Positions 23,813 to 33,099 of a stretch of 60,134 nucleotides of DNA are shown here, piece after piece. The position numbers were made by a program, and so were the translations under genes. Within the stretch, counting starts at the first letter, position 1; each line of letters begins with the position of its first letter. The notes under the pieces are model-generated. The model saw only the letters and a program-made list of their open reading frames with translations. It did not search any database and was not told the DNA's origin. This DNA comes from a virus. Location: positions 1-60,134 of the IMG/VR virus record IMGVR_UViG_3300020392_000017. The stretch is one strand, 5' to 3'.

Positions 23813-24387
23813 TAGCAGTATTTGACAATTTTATACAGAGCGAAGATTTACTACAAGAAATAAACACTAATTACGATACAATCTTTAGAGACCCAGGAGT
23901 CTATAAGTACTATGATGGTTGGTGGAATACTCCAGCTAAGAATACAACACAACGTATAATACAATATGCATGGGGACATGCTTGTCCTATTAACAAGAGT
24001 TTTAATATCGACGGCTTTGAGTATTGGACTGGTATACAATCAGCAGCTGATGTTAAAGATGGTTGGACAGATGACTTAAAGCAACACTATGATAAAGATG
24101 AAGCTTTCTGGAGAGAAACTGGTGAGATAGTAACTCCTATTATGGGTAGTGTATATTATCCACCTGGACAGAGATTCCAGGGAGGTGACTTAGCGGTTTA
24201 CACAGACGGTGTAGAATCAACCCCAGAGATAGTTAAAGCAAAACCTAATAGATTTATTATCTTTAGAGCTGGACAAGACATACACACAGTTAAACAAGTC
24301 ACACAAGGTATTAGACATGCTATCGCAATCAACTTATGGGAAGATGAACCTTATTCTAAACAAAAAGGTATTTTAACCATAGAATAA
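23809..24387 (+). CDS. 2-oxoglutarate/Fe(II)-dependent oxygenase
   Basis: 192 residues. The iron-binding HxD is H93-Y-D95 in KQHYDKDE, the distal His is H159 in GQDIHTV, and R169 ten residues later (GIRHAIAINLW) would bind 2-oxoglutarate. The pattern GSVYYPPGQRFQGGDLAVY in between fits the double-stranded beta-helix fold. Such enzymes hydroxylate protein, nucleic acid or small molecules. Its position between uvsX and the helicase gene suggests a DNA- or replication-linked substrate, or protein hydroxylation. The substrate is unknown. Confidence 0.8.
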   Translation: MIAVFDNFIQSEDLLQEINTNYDTIFRDPGVYKYYDGWWNTPAKNTTQRIIQYAWGHACPINKSFNIDGFEYWTGIQSAADVKDGWTDDLKQHYDKDEAFWRETGEIVTPIMGSVYYPPGQRFQGGDLAVYTDGVESTPEIVKAKPNRFIIFRAGQDIHTVKQVTQGIRHAIAINLWEDEPYSKQKGILTIE

Positions 24388-24398
24388 TTAAAAACAAT

Positions 24399-25715
24399 AT
24401 GCAGTTCGGACAAGACTTTGAAAAGATATTCTTTAGGCTCTCATTAGAAAAGCCAAAATACTTACAGGCAATCAAGTTTAACTTCTATACGTCAGAAGAA
24501 ATTGATGCTTTAAGTTTTTTAGCTAATAAGTTCTATTCTAAATTTAATGAGACTCCTACGATGGAGAATCTAAAATTATTAGTTCAAAGACATCCAAAGT
24601 CTAGAGAAAGAGTAACAGATGAAATCATTGATATTATCTTTGATGTAGATCTGAATAAGTATGACGAAGAATGGTTGACTAATACTGCAGAAGCTTGGAT
24701 TAAATGGAGAACATTCAATACTTCTCTAACAGATACAATTGAGTTTATTAAAACTACAGATGTTAATCCAGAAAATGTTGAGTCTATTGTTACGAAAGTA
24801 AAGGGCTTAATTAATGATAGAAATAATTTAACATTCAATTCAGATCTTGGTCTTGATTTCTTTAACTTTGATTCTCACGACCAGAAAGAAGCTGAGAAAG
24901 TTAGTACAGGTTACAACTTCTTAGACAGAATGTTAGGTGGTGGTTATGATAAAGGTGGTAATCTGGTTGTTTATGCTGGTGAGCAGAACATTGGTAAATC
25001 AATTTATCTAGCTAATGATGCAGCTAACTTTGTAAAGATGGGTACAAATACTGTAGTTATCACTGCAGAGATGGCAGCACATAAATTCGTAAAAAGAATT
25101 GGTTCTAATCTTCTCAATATCAAAATTAACGAATATCCAGAGAAGGCTAAAAATAGAGACCACATTAAAAGAAGGTTAGAAACGGTTGGAGATGGTTTCA
25201 CTCCACCAGGACAACTTTATGTAAAACAATTCCCAACATCCCAAGCTACAGTCTTAGATATTGAAGCTTATGTTGCACAAATTGAAGAAGAGTTACAGAT
25301 TAAAGTAGGTGCAGTCGTAATTGACTATATTAATATCCTAGCTAATTATCGTAACCAAAATACGGAGAATACATATATGAAGATCAAGCAAATTGCAGAA
25401 GACCTTCGTGCTATGGGTATTCGTAATAATTGGTTGATTGTTACAGCAACTCAAATAAACAGAAACGGCTATAATTCTTCAGATATTTCCATGTCAGACG
25501 TTGCAGAATCTGCAGGTCTATCACATACCGCTGACGTAATGTTAGGTATTATTCAAGATGATTTAATGAGAGCTAATCAAGAGTATTGGTTAAAAGTTCT
25601 TAAGATCAGAGACGGTGAGGGTAAAGGTAATAAATGTAAATTGAATGTCGACTACAACTTTATGAGACTAGTGGAAACGGATGATATTAGTAATTCCAGT
25701 ATCCACGGCATTTAA
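24399..25715 (+). CDS. 41: Replicative DNA helicase, gp41/DnaB-like
   Basis: 438 residues. Residues 1-160 form a helical N-terminal domain. The RecA-like core starts with STGYNFLDRMLGGGYDKGG, Walker A GEQNIGKS near 196-203, then VITAEMAAHKF, the Walker B-like VGAVVIDYINIL and LIVTATQINR (arginine finger/sensor region). It is a hexameric 5'-3' helicase that unwinds the fork. It matches T4 gp41 in length (475) and context near uvsX and gp46/47. No separate primase (gp61) was seen in this window. Confidence 0.88.
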   Translation: MQFGQDFEKIFFRLSLEKPKYLQAIKFNFYTSEEIDALSFLANKFYSKFNETPTMENLKLLVQRHPKSRERVTDEIIDIIFDVDLNKYDEEWLTNTAEAWIKWRTFNTSLTDTIEFIKTTDVNPENVESIVTKVKGLINDRNNLTFNSDLGLDFFNFDSHDQKEAEKVSTGYNFLDRMLGGGYDKGGNLVVYAGEQNIGKSIYLANDAANFVKMGTNTVVITAEMAAHKFVKRIGSNLLNIKINEYPEKAKNRDHIKRRLETVGDGFTPPGQLYVKQFPTSQATVLDIEAYVAQIEEELQIKVGAVVIDYINILANYRNQNTENTYMKIKQIAEDLRAMGIRNNWLIVTATQINRNGYNSSDISMSDVAESAGLSHTADVMLGIIQDDLMRANQEYWLKVLKIRDGEGKGNKCKLNVDYNFMRLVETDDISNSSIHGI

Positions 25716-25732
25716 AAATAAAACAAACAAGT

Positions 25733-26167
25733 ATGGCAAATGATAAAATCTTTAATAACAGTTTTGACACACCTGAATTTGAACTAGGTAACATTAGTTT
25801 TGATTTAGACCCTTCATTGAGAGAGGAGTTAGACGCAGAGGAGAAGATTCATTACGAGATGATAGCTCGTAAAATTCATGAGTTAATTACAATATCCAGA
25901 TTCAAAGTATTTAATGAAGTAGATGATTTAGGTAGATGTAATAAACTAAGAAAAACGGACATCAATGAAGTCTATGGTTACATTGTAGATGAAATTGGTA
26001 AGAGTTGGTCAAGAATAGATTTATTTAGTGAATTGTGTATCTATTTTGACATTAAGCCAGCAAAATTTTATAGCTCACTTTCTAATGTATATAAGGAAGA
26101 CCTAATCCAAGAGCTAGACGCAAAAACCGGTATTTTAGAAAAGAAGAACATTAAAAGATTATTTTAG
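25733..26167 (+). CDS. Conserved-looking protein between helicase and gp47, unknown
   Basis: 144 residues. The first 35 are acidic (FELGNISFDLDPSLREELD). The rest is helical with IARKIHELITISRF, VYGYIVDEIGKSWSRIDLFSELCIYFDI and a basic end KKNIKRLF. The stop at 26167 is immediately followed by the gp47 start at 26168. A helicase loader or accessory protein would fit the place but no motif shows it. Confidence 0.55.
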   Translation: MANDKIFNNSFDTPEFELGNISFDLDPSLREELDAEEKIHYEMIARKIHELITISRFKVFNEVDDLGRCNKLRKTDINEVYGYIVDEIGKSWSRIDLFSELCIYFDIKPAKFYSSLSNVYKEDLIQELDAKTGILEKKNIKRLF

Positions 26168-27283
26168 ATGATAGAACCTAAAGTTATCAAGCAAGGCGCA
26201 AACAGAGTTTGGGTACTTGGGGACTTACATTTTGGTGTAAGAGCTAATTCAGTAGAATGGCTAGAGATACAGAAAGATTTCTTTGAGAGATTGTTTATTC
26301 CTACTCTAAAGAAACACGTCCAACCTGGTGATGTGTTAGTTCAAGTAGGTGACACGTTCGATAACAGGCAATCTATTAACATTAAAGTTCTTAACTATGC
26401 AGTTGACCTATTCGAAAGACTGGGTCAAATACTGCCATGCTATGTAATCTGTGGTAACCATGATATTTGGGCAAAGAAGTCAAATGACATTTCATCTATT
26501 GATAGTTTAAAATGGATCCCGAACGTTCAGGTCTACAAAGAACCTAAGCTACTAAAATGGAATAAAAGAAAGATATTGTTAATGCCATGGAGAAGAGATG
26601 CAGAACATGAAGCAGAGACTCTAGCAGAATTCCCACAAGCAGAAATTGTTTTCTGTCATTCAGAAGTGAGAGGTATCTACTTAAATTCAAAAGTAAAGAA
26701 TGACCATGGAACTGAGACTAATATCTATGACAAATATACAAGAGTTTATTCTGGCCATATTCATTTTAGACAAGAGAAGAATAAACTATTAATGGTAGGA
26801 GTGCCGTACCAATTAACTAGATCTGATAGAGATAATCCAAAAGGTTTCGACCTAGTTAATCTAGAAGATATGGAAGAAACATTCTTTGAAAATCATATCT
26901 CCCCTAAATTCTTAAGGTATAATATCAAGGCACTTTATGATATGCCACTCGGACAATTTAAAGAACAAATAGATAATAACTTCGTAGACTTATTTGTACC
27001 TTCACAAATTGCCACAACTAACGCATTGTCCCAACTAGTAAATGAGATACAACATATTTCAAGAAAGTTAGAGCCAAACATCTATGAGGAAGACTCATAT
27101 ATCGATAAAGATTTCTATGACATAAATGAAATTGAGGAAATGTATAAGAACTATAATATCCTTAATTTATGTAATATGTATGTAGACGGAATGAAACATG
27201 ATGGTGAATTGTCTCTAAAACTAAAAGGGAAGTTAAAACAGTTGTATACCCAATGTGCATATAACTACGATACCGATAAATAA
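26168..27283 (+). CDS. 47: Recombination endonuclease subunit gp47 (SbcD/Mre11-like)
   Basis: 371 residues. Mre11-type phosphoesterase motifs are in order: LGDLHFG near 17-23, VGDTFDNRQS near 58-67, CGNHDIW, FCHSEVRG and YSGHIHFRQ. With gp46 it forms the complex that resects DNA ends during recombination-dependent replication and helps degrade host DNA. T4 gp47 is 339 residues. Its stop overlaps the gp46 start by one base. Confidence 0.92.
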   Translation: MIEPKVIKQGANRVWVLGDLHFGVRANSVEWLEIQKDFFERLFIPTLKKHVQPGDVLVQVGDTFDNRQSINIKVLNYAVDLFERLGQILPCYVICGNHDIWAKKSNDISSIDSLKWIPNVQVYKEPKLLKWNKRKILLMPWRRDAEHEAETLAEFPQAEIVFCHSEVRGIYLNSKVKNDHGTETNIYDKYTRVYSGHIHFRQEKNKLLMVGVPYQLTRSDRDNPKGFDLVNLEDMEETFFENHISPKFLRYNIKALYDMPLGQFKEQIDNNFVDLFVPSQIATTNALSQLVNEIQHISRKLEPNIYEEDSYIDKDFYDINEIEEMYKNYNILNLCNMYVDGMKHDGELSLKLKGKLKQLYTQCAYNYDTDK

Positions 27284-28953
27284 TGAGGATAGACTATATT
27301 GAATTCAAAAACTTTGCATCCTACGGAAACCAAAAGCAGAGAATAGATTTTTTAAAAGAAGGTTCCGAGTTATTTCTAACACTAGGTAAAAACGGTGATG
27401 GAAAGACCACTATTGCAAATGCAATTATCTATGCATTATATGGAAAAGTAGAAGGTGTTAAATTAGCAGACTTACCTAATCGTATTAATAAAGAACTTCA
27501 TGTAAAAATAGGACTACAATGTGGTACTATGTTTATCGAAATAGAAAGAGGTATATCACCAAATAAATTTAGTGTTCTAATTAATGGCGTTGAGTTTGAT
27601 AAAGCTGGTAAGAAATCTGTACAAGAGTATTTAGAAGACGAAGTCTTTGGTATTCCATATCACGTATTTAAGAACATAATTATTCTATCAGTAAATGATT
27701 TCAAATCATTCTTAACTATGTCTAATCAAGACAAGAAGCAGATTATCGATAGAATGTTTGGTTTCTCTATTCTTAATGATATGCAGAGACAAATCAAAGA
27801 TGAGAGAAGAGATATTAAATTTGATATAGATTCTTATGACGCTGAGTTAAATCAAATCATGGACTCAATTCGTTCTGTTAGAGGTAAATTAAATACTCTA
27901 ATCGAAGAGTCTAATACAGCCAATAAATCTAAGATACAAGAATTAAAAGACCAGTTAGTTACTCTACATGAGACGGTATTAGATATGGACGCTAATCGTA
28001 AGAAAGAAGAATCTGCGATGAATAAGTTCAATAAAGAATACAATGAAAAGAGAACTGAAGCTGGAGATATTAAAAGAGAAATTGATTATCTAAATAAGAA
28101 GTTAGCATTATATGAAAGCGGTCACTGTCCAACATGTGAAACTAAATTAACTTCTGACTGGCACGTAAAACAAAAAGACCAATTTAGTGAAAAGATTAAA
28201 GAAGATACAGAGACTATTAAGTCGATTAAACTTGAAATGGATAGTCTTCAGACTAAGGCTAATGACGCATCTAAAGCAAAACAAGATATAGAAGGTCAGA
28301 TTAGAGATAATAAGTTTACAATGAAGCAACTTAAAGACGAGTTGTTAAAAATTAAAGATACTCCACAAGGAACTGATTTTGACCATCTAAGAAATCTTAT
28401 TACAGAGTTTGAAGAAAAAGAAGAAAAGAAATCTGCAAGTAAAGACCAGTTAAATGGTGACTATAACTTTATGGAAATAGTAGAGCAGATCTTAGGTGAA
28501 GATGGTGTAAAGAACTTGGCAGTTAAAACTATTCTACCAGGACTTAATACTAATATCGCTGCCATGGCACAAACTATGCACTTACCTTTTCATATTAGAT
28601 TCGATGAGAAGTTCAATTGTATTATTAATCACTTAGGTGAAGATATTAATCCACTGACACTTTCAACTGGAGAGCGTAAGAAAGCAGACTTTATTGTTAT
28701 TGTAGCTATTATTAAAATCTTAAAATTAAGATTCCCACAACTAAACTTATTGTTCTTAGATGAGTTATTATCTTCTGTAGACCATGACGGAGTTTACAAC
28801 ATTCTGAAGATTTTAAACCAAGTTATCAAAGAACATAAGATAAATACTTTTGTAATCAATCACTCTGTGTTACCACATGAGATATTCGATAAAAAGATTC
28901 AAATATATAGAGAAAATGGGTTTTCTAAATTTACTATCGAAAGTATTGATTAA
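27283..28953 (+). CDS. 46: Recombination endonuclease subunit gp46 (SbcC/Rad50-like ATPase)
   Basis: 556 residues, near T4 gp46 (560). Walker A is GKNGDGKTTIANAI near residue 37. Two coiled-coil arms flank a zinc hook, GHCPTCETKL (CPTC), near residue 284. The ABC signature is LSTGERKKADF, followed by Walker B LLFLDELLSSVD and the H-loop VINHSV. It is the ATP-driven partner of gp47. The operon ends here, and a late promoter starts 4 nt after its stop. Confidence 0.93.
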   Translation: MRIDYIEFKNFASYGNQKQRIDFLKEGSELFLTLGKNGDGKTTIANAIIYALYGKVEGVKLADLPNRINKELHVKIGLQCGTMFIEIERGISPNKFSVLINGVEFDKAGKKSVQEYLEDEVFGIPYHVFKNIIILSVNDFKSFLTMSNQDKKQIIDRMFGFSILNDMQRQIKDERRDIKFDIDSYDAELNQIMDSIRSVRGKLNTLIEESNTANKSKIQELKDQLVTLHETVLDMDANRKKEESAMNKFNKEYNEKRTEAGDIKREIDYLNKKLALYESGHCPTCETKLTSDWHVKQKDQFSEKIKEDTETIKSIKLEMDSLQTKANDASKAKQDIEGQIRDNKFTMKQLKDELLKIKDTPQGTDFDHLRNLITEFEEKEEKKSASKDQLNGDYNFMEIVEQILGEDGVKNLAVKTILPGLNTNIAAMAQTMHLPFHIRFDEKFNCIINHLGEDINPLTLSTGERKKADFIVIVAIIKILKLRFPQLNLLFLDELLSSVDHDGVYNILKILNQVIKEHKINTFVINHSVLPHEIFDKKIQIYRENGFSKFTIESID

Positions 28954-28956
28954 TAC

Positions 28957-28967
28957 AGATATATAAT
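28957..28967 (+). promoter_or_regulatory. Late promoter
   Basis: AGATATATAAT, the exact consensus seen before gp21, gp23 and other virion genes. It lies 26 nt before the ATG at 28994 and marks the switch from replication to structural genes. Confidence 0.75.
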
Positions 28968-28993
28968 AAAACGAAAAAGATTAAAATTTAACT

Positions 28994-29725
28994 ATGGCAT
29001 CAGCACAGGCAAATAGAACATTCGGTGTAACTTTCTCCGGTGGCGTAAATGCAGCAATCCTAAACTTTACTACGGCAAAGGGTAGATTACATGCAGCTAC
29101 AGGTCAAGATATAGTTCACCCAAATAATTACGCTAACGTACAATGGGTCGCAGGTCCATCAGAATCAACTGGAAGTATTATAGCTTACGCAAAATTTAAC
29201 GCAGAAGGTAATCCTGTTGTAGTTTCTACAATTGGTGACCAAGGTAGTGATGGTACTCCAGGTACTGCTGACGCATATATTGGCTTTAAGAGAGTTTCAA
29301 ACGACACAGAATTCGTTGCAGCTATCATGTCTATAGCAGCAGCACAAGGTAATCCAAACGATTTCACAGAAAATGTGCCTACAACAGAATCTACTGCAGC
29401 TCAAGCTAAGACTTTCGCAGACGCAGATTTACCTTACTGGACAAACTACACAGTTAGTGGTGAAGCTCCAGGTCCAGGTCAAGGTGGCGGTCAAGAGACT
29501 TACACCTACTGGAACGTTACAGTATGTGGCGGCGTAGAGGAATTCTTAATGAGAGCTCCTGATGGCACAGTACTTCAAGTCGGTCAAGGATACGATCTAT
29601 CAGCAGTAATCATATCTAGTGGTGAAGCTCCAGGTAATCACATTGTGATTGCATCTGAAGCTTCTGAAGGTACTCCTATCTTCGCGATTGGATCAGAGCC
29701 AAACACATTAGAATGTACAGCATAA
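28994..29725 (+). CDS. Putative virion protein, unknown
   Basis: 243 residues, with low charge, rich in Gly, Ala, Ser and Thr, and beta-rich in appearance. It has an N-terminal domain up to about 150 and, after a Gly/Pro linker (GEAPGPGQGGGQETYTYW), a C-terminal domain of about 80 residues with two cysteines (VTVCGG ... LECTA). It has its own late promoter and terminator, so it is expressed strongly and alone. That pattern and composition suit a decoration or fibre-associated protein; this is inference. No family was recognised. Confidence 0.55.
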   Translation: MASAQANRTFGVTFSGGVNAAILNFTTAKGRLHAATGQDIVHPNNYANVQWVAGPSESTGSIIAYAKFNAEGNPVVVSTIGDQGSDGTPGTADAYIGFKRVSNDTEFVAAIMSIAAAQGNPNDFTENVPTTESTAAQAKTFADADLPYWTNYTVSGEAPGPGQGGGQETYTYWNVTVCGGVEEFLMRAPDGTVLQVGQGYDLSAVIISSGEAPGNHIVIASEASEGTPIFAIGSEPNTLECTA

Positions 29726-29798
29726 GAGTATAATTCAGAGATGTCGAGCTACTCCATCTCATATCGGTAAAGTAATCATACCGGTTGAATTGAAAAAG

Positions 29799-29828
29799 AA
29801 TGGCCAATAGAGATATTGGCCATTTTTG
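29799..29828 (+). terminator. Terminator after the putative virion protein
   Basis: AATGGCCAAT (29799-29808) pairs with ATTGGCCATT (29815-29824) around a 6-nt loop, with T residues after. The next late promoter starts 20 nt later. Confidence 0.85.
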
Positions 29829-29843
29829 TTACAGATAAAGGGT

Positions 29844-29852
29844 GATATATAA
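29844..29852 (+). promoter_or_regulatory. Late promoter
   Basis: GATATATAA only 4 nt before the ATG at 29856. If transcription starts 6-8 nt downstream of the box, the mRNA would be leaderless or the start would be at a later codon. Confidence 0.6.
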
Positions 29853-29855
29853 CCT

Positions 29856-30932
29856 ATGGCAACATACAATTTAAAATTTAACAAAGACGACTCTGTCATT
29901 AGACACATTATTGTCGGACTTCTAGCAGACCTAAATAACAAAATGAGCTTTCATCGTCAGATTAGTAACGACGAGAGAGTAGAGGTAGATATACCTTTCT
30001 TTTATGCTGTTGGTGGTGATGAGAATTTTATGAAAGATAATTTTTTATTCTCAAATGTAAATGGTCTAACATGTGACCCTGATGGTGAGTTTGCAGATGG
30101 TAACTATGATAAAGTACCAAGAGGTATTGTAAACCTAACGTCGTTTAATGTCGATCCATCTAAGCTAGTTAATAAGAGAAACTTAGGTCAATACTCGATG
30201 TTAAATGAACAAGGTCTAATGGAAGGTTTTGTTGCCGAATTTGAGATGGTTCCTGTAGTAATCGGCGTAGACGTAGAAATTTTAGTATCAAGTCAATTAG
30301 ACTTATTCAAAGTTACTGAGGCTATTGTAAAGAAAATGTACAAGGCTAATTTCTATCACGTAGATGCTGGTCACTTAGAAGAGGGAACATATAGAATATC
30401 ATCTGAGTATATGATGCCAGATGACTATACACAGGAAAGACCTGTAGAATATAGCTTTGATGATAAACAAAATCATAAAGTAACATTTACTCTAGAGATT
30501 AACTCATTCGTACCTTCATTTGACTTTGAAGAAGATACTTATAGAAAATTCACTAGAACTAGTTATGCCAATGCTATATGTGGTGATTATGGAGATCCAA
30601 ATGGTTTCCTAGATCCTAATATGACTCCTAATGTATATTATGATAGCTTCGAACCAGCTAAATGGGAAGCAAACGGCAGTGAGTGGATAAAAACAGAAGT
30701 AGGTAAAGACTGCTCCCACCCAGACGTTATTAATACTTTAGGTCAGAAACAGACCACTGAAACTCAAATTAAGAGAATTAGTAGAAGAAGAAAACAGTCT
30801 AATAGAATGTTTACAATTGGTAACTCAGATCTAGTTAATTCTGTAAATACAGAACAACAGCAATCAATGCTTGGAGATAACTATAAAGTTAAAGCCAAGA
30901 GGTTCCCATGGGGAGATAACATTGAAGAATAA
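29856..30932 (+). CDS. 15: Tail sheath stabiliser/completion protein, T4 gp15-like
   Basis: 358 residues. The order of segments resembles T4 gp15 (272 residues): an N-terminal IIVGLLADLNNKMSFHRQ followed by ERVEVDIPFFYAV (T4 has LMGDLFSNIQIKRQ then IRVPITYA). A central MEGFVAEFEMVPVVIGVDVE and DLFKVTEAIVKKMY come next, then KVTFTLEINSFVPSFDF before an EEDTYRKFTRTSYAN segment. gp15 caps the finished tail tube and sheath and joins it to the neck. The C-terminal 80 residues are basic and specific to this phage. The match is by pattern, not by strong identity. Confidence 0.55.
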   Translation: MATYNLKFNKDDSVIRHIIVGLLADLNNKMSFHRQISNDERVEVDIPFFYAVGGDENFMKDNFLFSNVNGLTCDPDGEFADGNYDKVPRGIVNLTSFNVDPSKLVNKRNLGQYSMLNEQGLMEGFVAEFEMVPVVIGVDVEILVSSQLDLFKVTEAIVKKMYKANFYHVDAGHLEEGTYRISSEYMMPDDYTQERPVEYSFDDKQNHKVTFTLEINSFVPSFDFEEDTYRKFTRTSYANAICGDYGDPNGFLDPNMTPNVYYDSFEPAKWEANGSEWIKTEVGKDCSHPDVINTLGQKQTTETQIKRISRRRKQSNRMFTIGNSDLVNSVNTEQQQSMLGDNYKVKAKRFPWGDNIEE

Positions 30933-30939
30933 TTTGACT

Positions 30940-30948
30940 GATATATAG
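30940..30948 (+). promoter_or_regulatory. Late promoter (variant)
   Basis: GATATATAG, 25 nt before the ATG at 30974. The last base differs from the common GATATATAA. Confidence 0.6.
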
Positions 30949-30973
30949 TATAAGAAAACATAAATAATTTGAA

Positions 30974-32158
30974 ATGACAAATTCAATAAACAAAGAAGTA
31001 GTATCACCAATTCTAGAGCAAGGACAAGGTTATTTGTTCCATGCTGCAGGTGCAAACTTCAAAGTAACTGGTAGTCACATGGAGCAAGTTGCAGAAACTA
31101 ATGATGTATTTAATACACTAGTTGCAGCTAATAAAGCTTTTGAAATCACTAACGAAGGTATTTCATTCTTATATGACTACAACAACAAACAAATACTTTC
31201 TAAAGTTGAAGAGGGTGCAGTTGAATCTTTCGATAACTTAAATACTTTAACAGAGAAAGAGACTTTCTTACAAGGTCAAGCTAAAGAATTAAGATTATCT
31301 GGTCTAAAAGGCCCTGCATTAACTGAAGTCACTAAGGAATTAGTTTCAACTCAAGCTGCAATCGAAGAGGCTAAGGCTTCATCTATTGCTATTAACTTTA
31401 GATATGTAAAAGAATCAAACGCATTTTTTGCTGGTAATATCGAAGTAACATTAGGTAACGAAGAGTCTTTAGCTGAAAGATTTTTCAATGTAGGTTACAT
31501 TAAGTACCAAGACAAAACTCTCTTAGAGATGTTCCAAACTGCAGCTAAAAACTTTGAAGCATTTAAAGTATTAGACTTCTTAACTGAGTCTAAGTCTGAT
31601 GGTATTACAGTTCTTTCAATGAGAGCAGAGAAAAATGTATATGTATATAGACTAAACGAAGGCACTAAGATTGCTAAATTCAAGAAAATGTTAGCAGACG
31701 CTGCAATTGAATTTGTAGCAGAAGAAACTGGTGCTGATGTAACAGAACAATTCTCTGACTTATTAGAAACTGCATCAAGAGTTACTGAAATGAGAAAAGA
31801 GAAGATTACACTCTACAAAGAGATGTTATCATTCCTATATGACCAAAGAGGTAAATTAGCAGAAGCAGATAGAAATCTTCCAGATATTAAAGCTGCTGAT
31901 AATTTAATTGAAACTGAAATCGCTAAGATTACAGAAGATCTTAATGAATTAGAAGATAAATTAGATATTGAAGATGGTTATGTAAATGCTTCATTAAAAT
32001 CAGAAGTTGATGGTTTACCAGAAGATGCTTCAATTAAAGTTGACGCTGTTGAATTTAATCAAGCAGGTAAGAATGATATTCTAACAGTTTTCTTTGAAGA
32101 CAGACCATTCAGAGTAGAGAAGTACAAGATTAACATCTCACAAGAAGACAACGTATAA
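30974..32158 (+). CDS. Putative structural protein with coiled coil, unknown
   Basis: 394 residues. The first 240 are mixed alpha/beta (HAAGANFKVTGSHMEQV, AINFRYVKESNAFFAGNIEV). About 245-330 is a long charged helix pair (RVTEMRKEKITLYKEMLSFLY, IAKITEDLNELEDKLDIE). A short beta-rich end follows. It is driven by its own late promoter and followed by a terminator, so it is made late. A head or tail role is likely from this, but no family was recognised. Confidence 0.5.
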   Translation: MTNSINKEVVSPILEQGQGYLFHAAGANFKVTGSHMEQVAETNDVFNTLVAANKAFEITNEGISFLYDYNNKQILSKVEEGAVESFDNLNTLTEKETFLQGQAKELRLSGLKGPALTEVTKELVSTQAAIEEAKASSIAINFRYVKESNAFFAGNIEVTLGNEESLAERFFNVGYIKYQDKTLLEMFQTAAKNFEAFKVLDFLTESKSDGITVLSMRAEKNVYVYRLNEGTKIAKFKKMLADAAIEFVAEETGADVTEQFSDLLETASRVTEMRKEKITLYKEMLSFLYDQRGKLAEADRNLPDIKAADNLIETEIAKITEDLNELEDKLDIEDGYVNASLKSEVDGLPEDASIKVDAVEFNQAGKNDILTVFFEDRPFRVEKYKINISQEDNV

Positions 32159-32187
32159 TCAATACGTTCACCTTATTATTTAAAGAA

Positions 32188-32218
32188 AAGCTCATTTCGA
32201 AACAAATGGGCTTTTTTT
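32188..32218 (+). terminator. Terminator
   Basis: AAGCTCATTT (32188-32197) pairs with AAATGGGCTT (32204-32213), allowing one G-T pair, followed by a T7 run. Confidence 0.8.
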
Positions 32219-32248
32219 CATATAATTGATAATCAATTAGAATTAAAC

Positions 32249-32626
32249 GTGCCAAGAAAAAAGAATTACTTAAATAATCGGGACTTATACGACCAGATTG
32301 TTCTATCTTTAGAAGCAGATAAACTTACTAAAGATGCAGAGAAAATGCTAATACTAATAGCGGAAAGAGCTATTAGAAAATTAGTGTATTTGAATGAAGA
32401 TGATAAACATGATTGTTTACAATTTGCGATATTAGACCTGTTAAAGTACTGGAGGAATTTTAATCCTAAGTACACTAACGCATTTGCATACTTTACGGAG
32501 ATTGCAAAGAGAGGGTACGCAAAGGGCTGGAATAAAATTCACCCAACAAAATATAAGAACACAATGTCGATGGATCGTATTAACACGAGAAATGGTGACG
32601 GCGATTCTGGTATGTTTAACATCTAA
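32249..32626 (+). CDS. 55: Late-transcription sigma factor, T4 gp55-like
   Basis: 125 residues from a GTG start at 32249; no ATG fits upstream. The pattern AEKMLILIAERAIRKLVYL, DDKHDCLQFAILDLLKYWRNFNPKYTNAFAYFTEIAKRGYAKGW closely follows sigma region 2 of T4 gp55 (aromatic residues for promoter melting, NPFAYF in T4). It is shorter than T4 gp55 (185). With the clamp it would direct host RNA polymerase to the GATATATAA boxes before the virion genes. It overlaps the gp4 start by one base. Confidence 0.8.
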   Translation: MPRKKNYLNNRDLYDQIVLSLEADKLTKDAEKMLILIAERAIRKLVYLNEDDKHDCLQFAILDLLKYWRNFNPKYTNAFAYFTEIAKRGYAKGWNKIHPTKYKNTMSMDRINTRNGDGDSGMFNI

Positions 32627-33099
32627 TGTCGATAAAGAACTTAAAACCAACTGGAAACTCAGGGTTTGTACAAGGATATTTTACACCAGAAAACCCTGAC
32701 AGATATATCGGCCCAACGCCGATCATTTATCGTTCCTCTTGGGAAAGAAAGTTTATGATAATGTGCGATACAAAAGATAATGTATTAAAATGGTCAAGTG
32801 AACCTGTTGCTATTAAATACAGGTCAACGATGGATAAAAGAGAACACACTTATTATCCTGACTTCTATATGAAAACTAAGGGTGAAGAAGGCCCAGTAGA
32901 GTGGTTAGTAGAGATTAAACCAGAAGCACAGATTAAAAAACCTAGACCACCTCTTAAGAAATCACAGAAAGCACTTAAGTCCTATAAATTCTTAGCAGAA
33001 CAGTATATTAAGAATAGAGATAAATATGCCTATGCTAATGCTTGGTGTGAAAATAGAGGTTGGAGGTTTATTGTTCTAACAGAAAAGACTCTTAAATAA
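32626..33099 (+). CDS. 4: Head completion protein, T4 gp4/gp50-like
   Basis: 157 residues, close to T4 gp4 (150). Conserved blocks are GFVQGYFTPENPDRYIG, IIYRSSWERKFMIMCD, VLKWSSEP, YYPDFYM and WLVEIKPEAQI. The E, D and ExK residues match the TnsA-like nuclease fold reported for this family. gp4 finishes filled heads before tail joining. It overlaps both neighbours by one base, forming a gp55-gp4-unknown unit. Confidence 0.85.
   Translation: MSIKNLKPTGNSGFVQGYFTPENPDRYIGPTPIIYRSSWERKFMIMCDTKDNVLKWSSEPVAIKYRSTMDKREHTYYPDFYMKTKGEEGPVEWLVEIKPEAQIKKPRPPLKKSQKALKSYKFLAEQYIKNRDKYAYANAWCENRGWRFIVLTEKTLK

Noticed and set aside
32484-32699. 71-residue plus-strand frame across the gp55-gp4 junction
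   Set aside because: It overlaps two well-supported genes in another frame and has no recognisable content.
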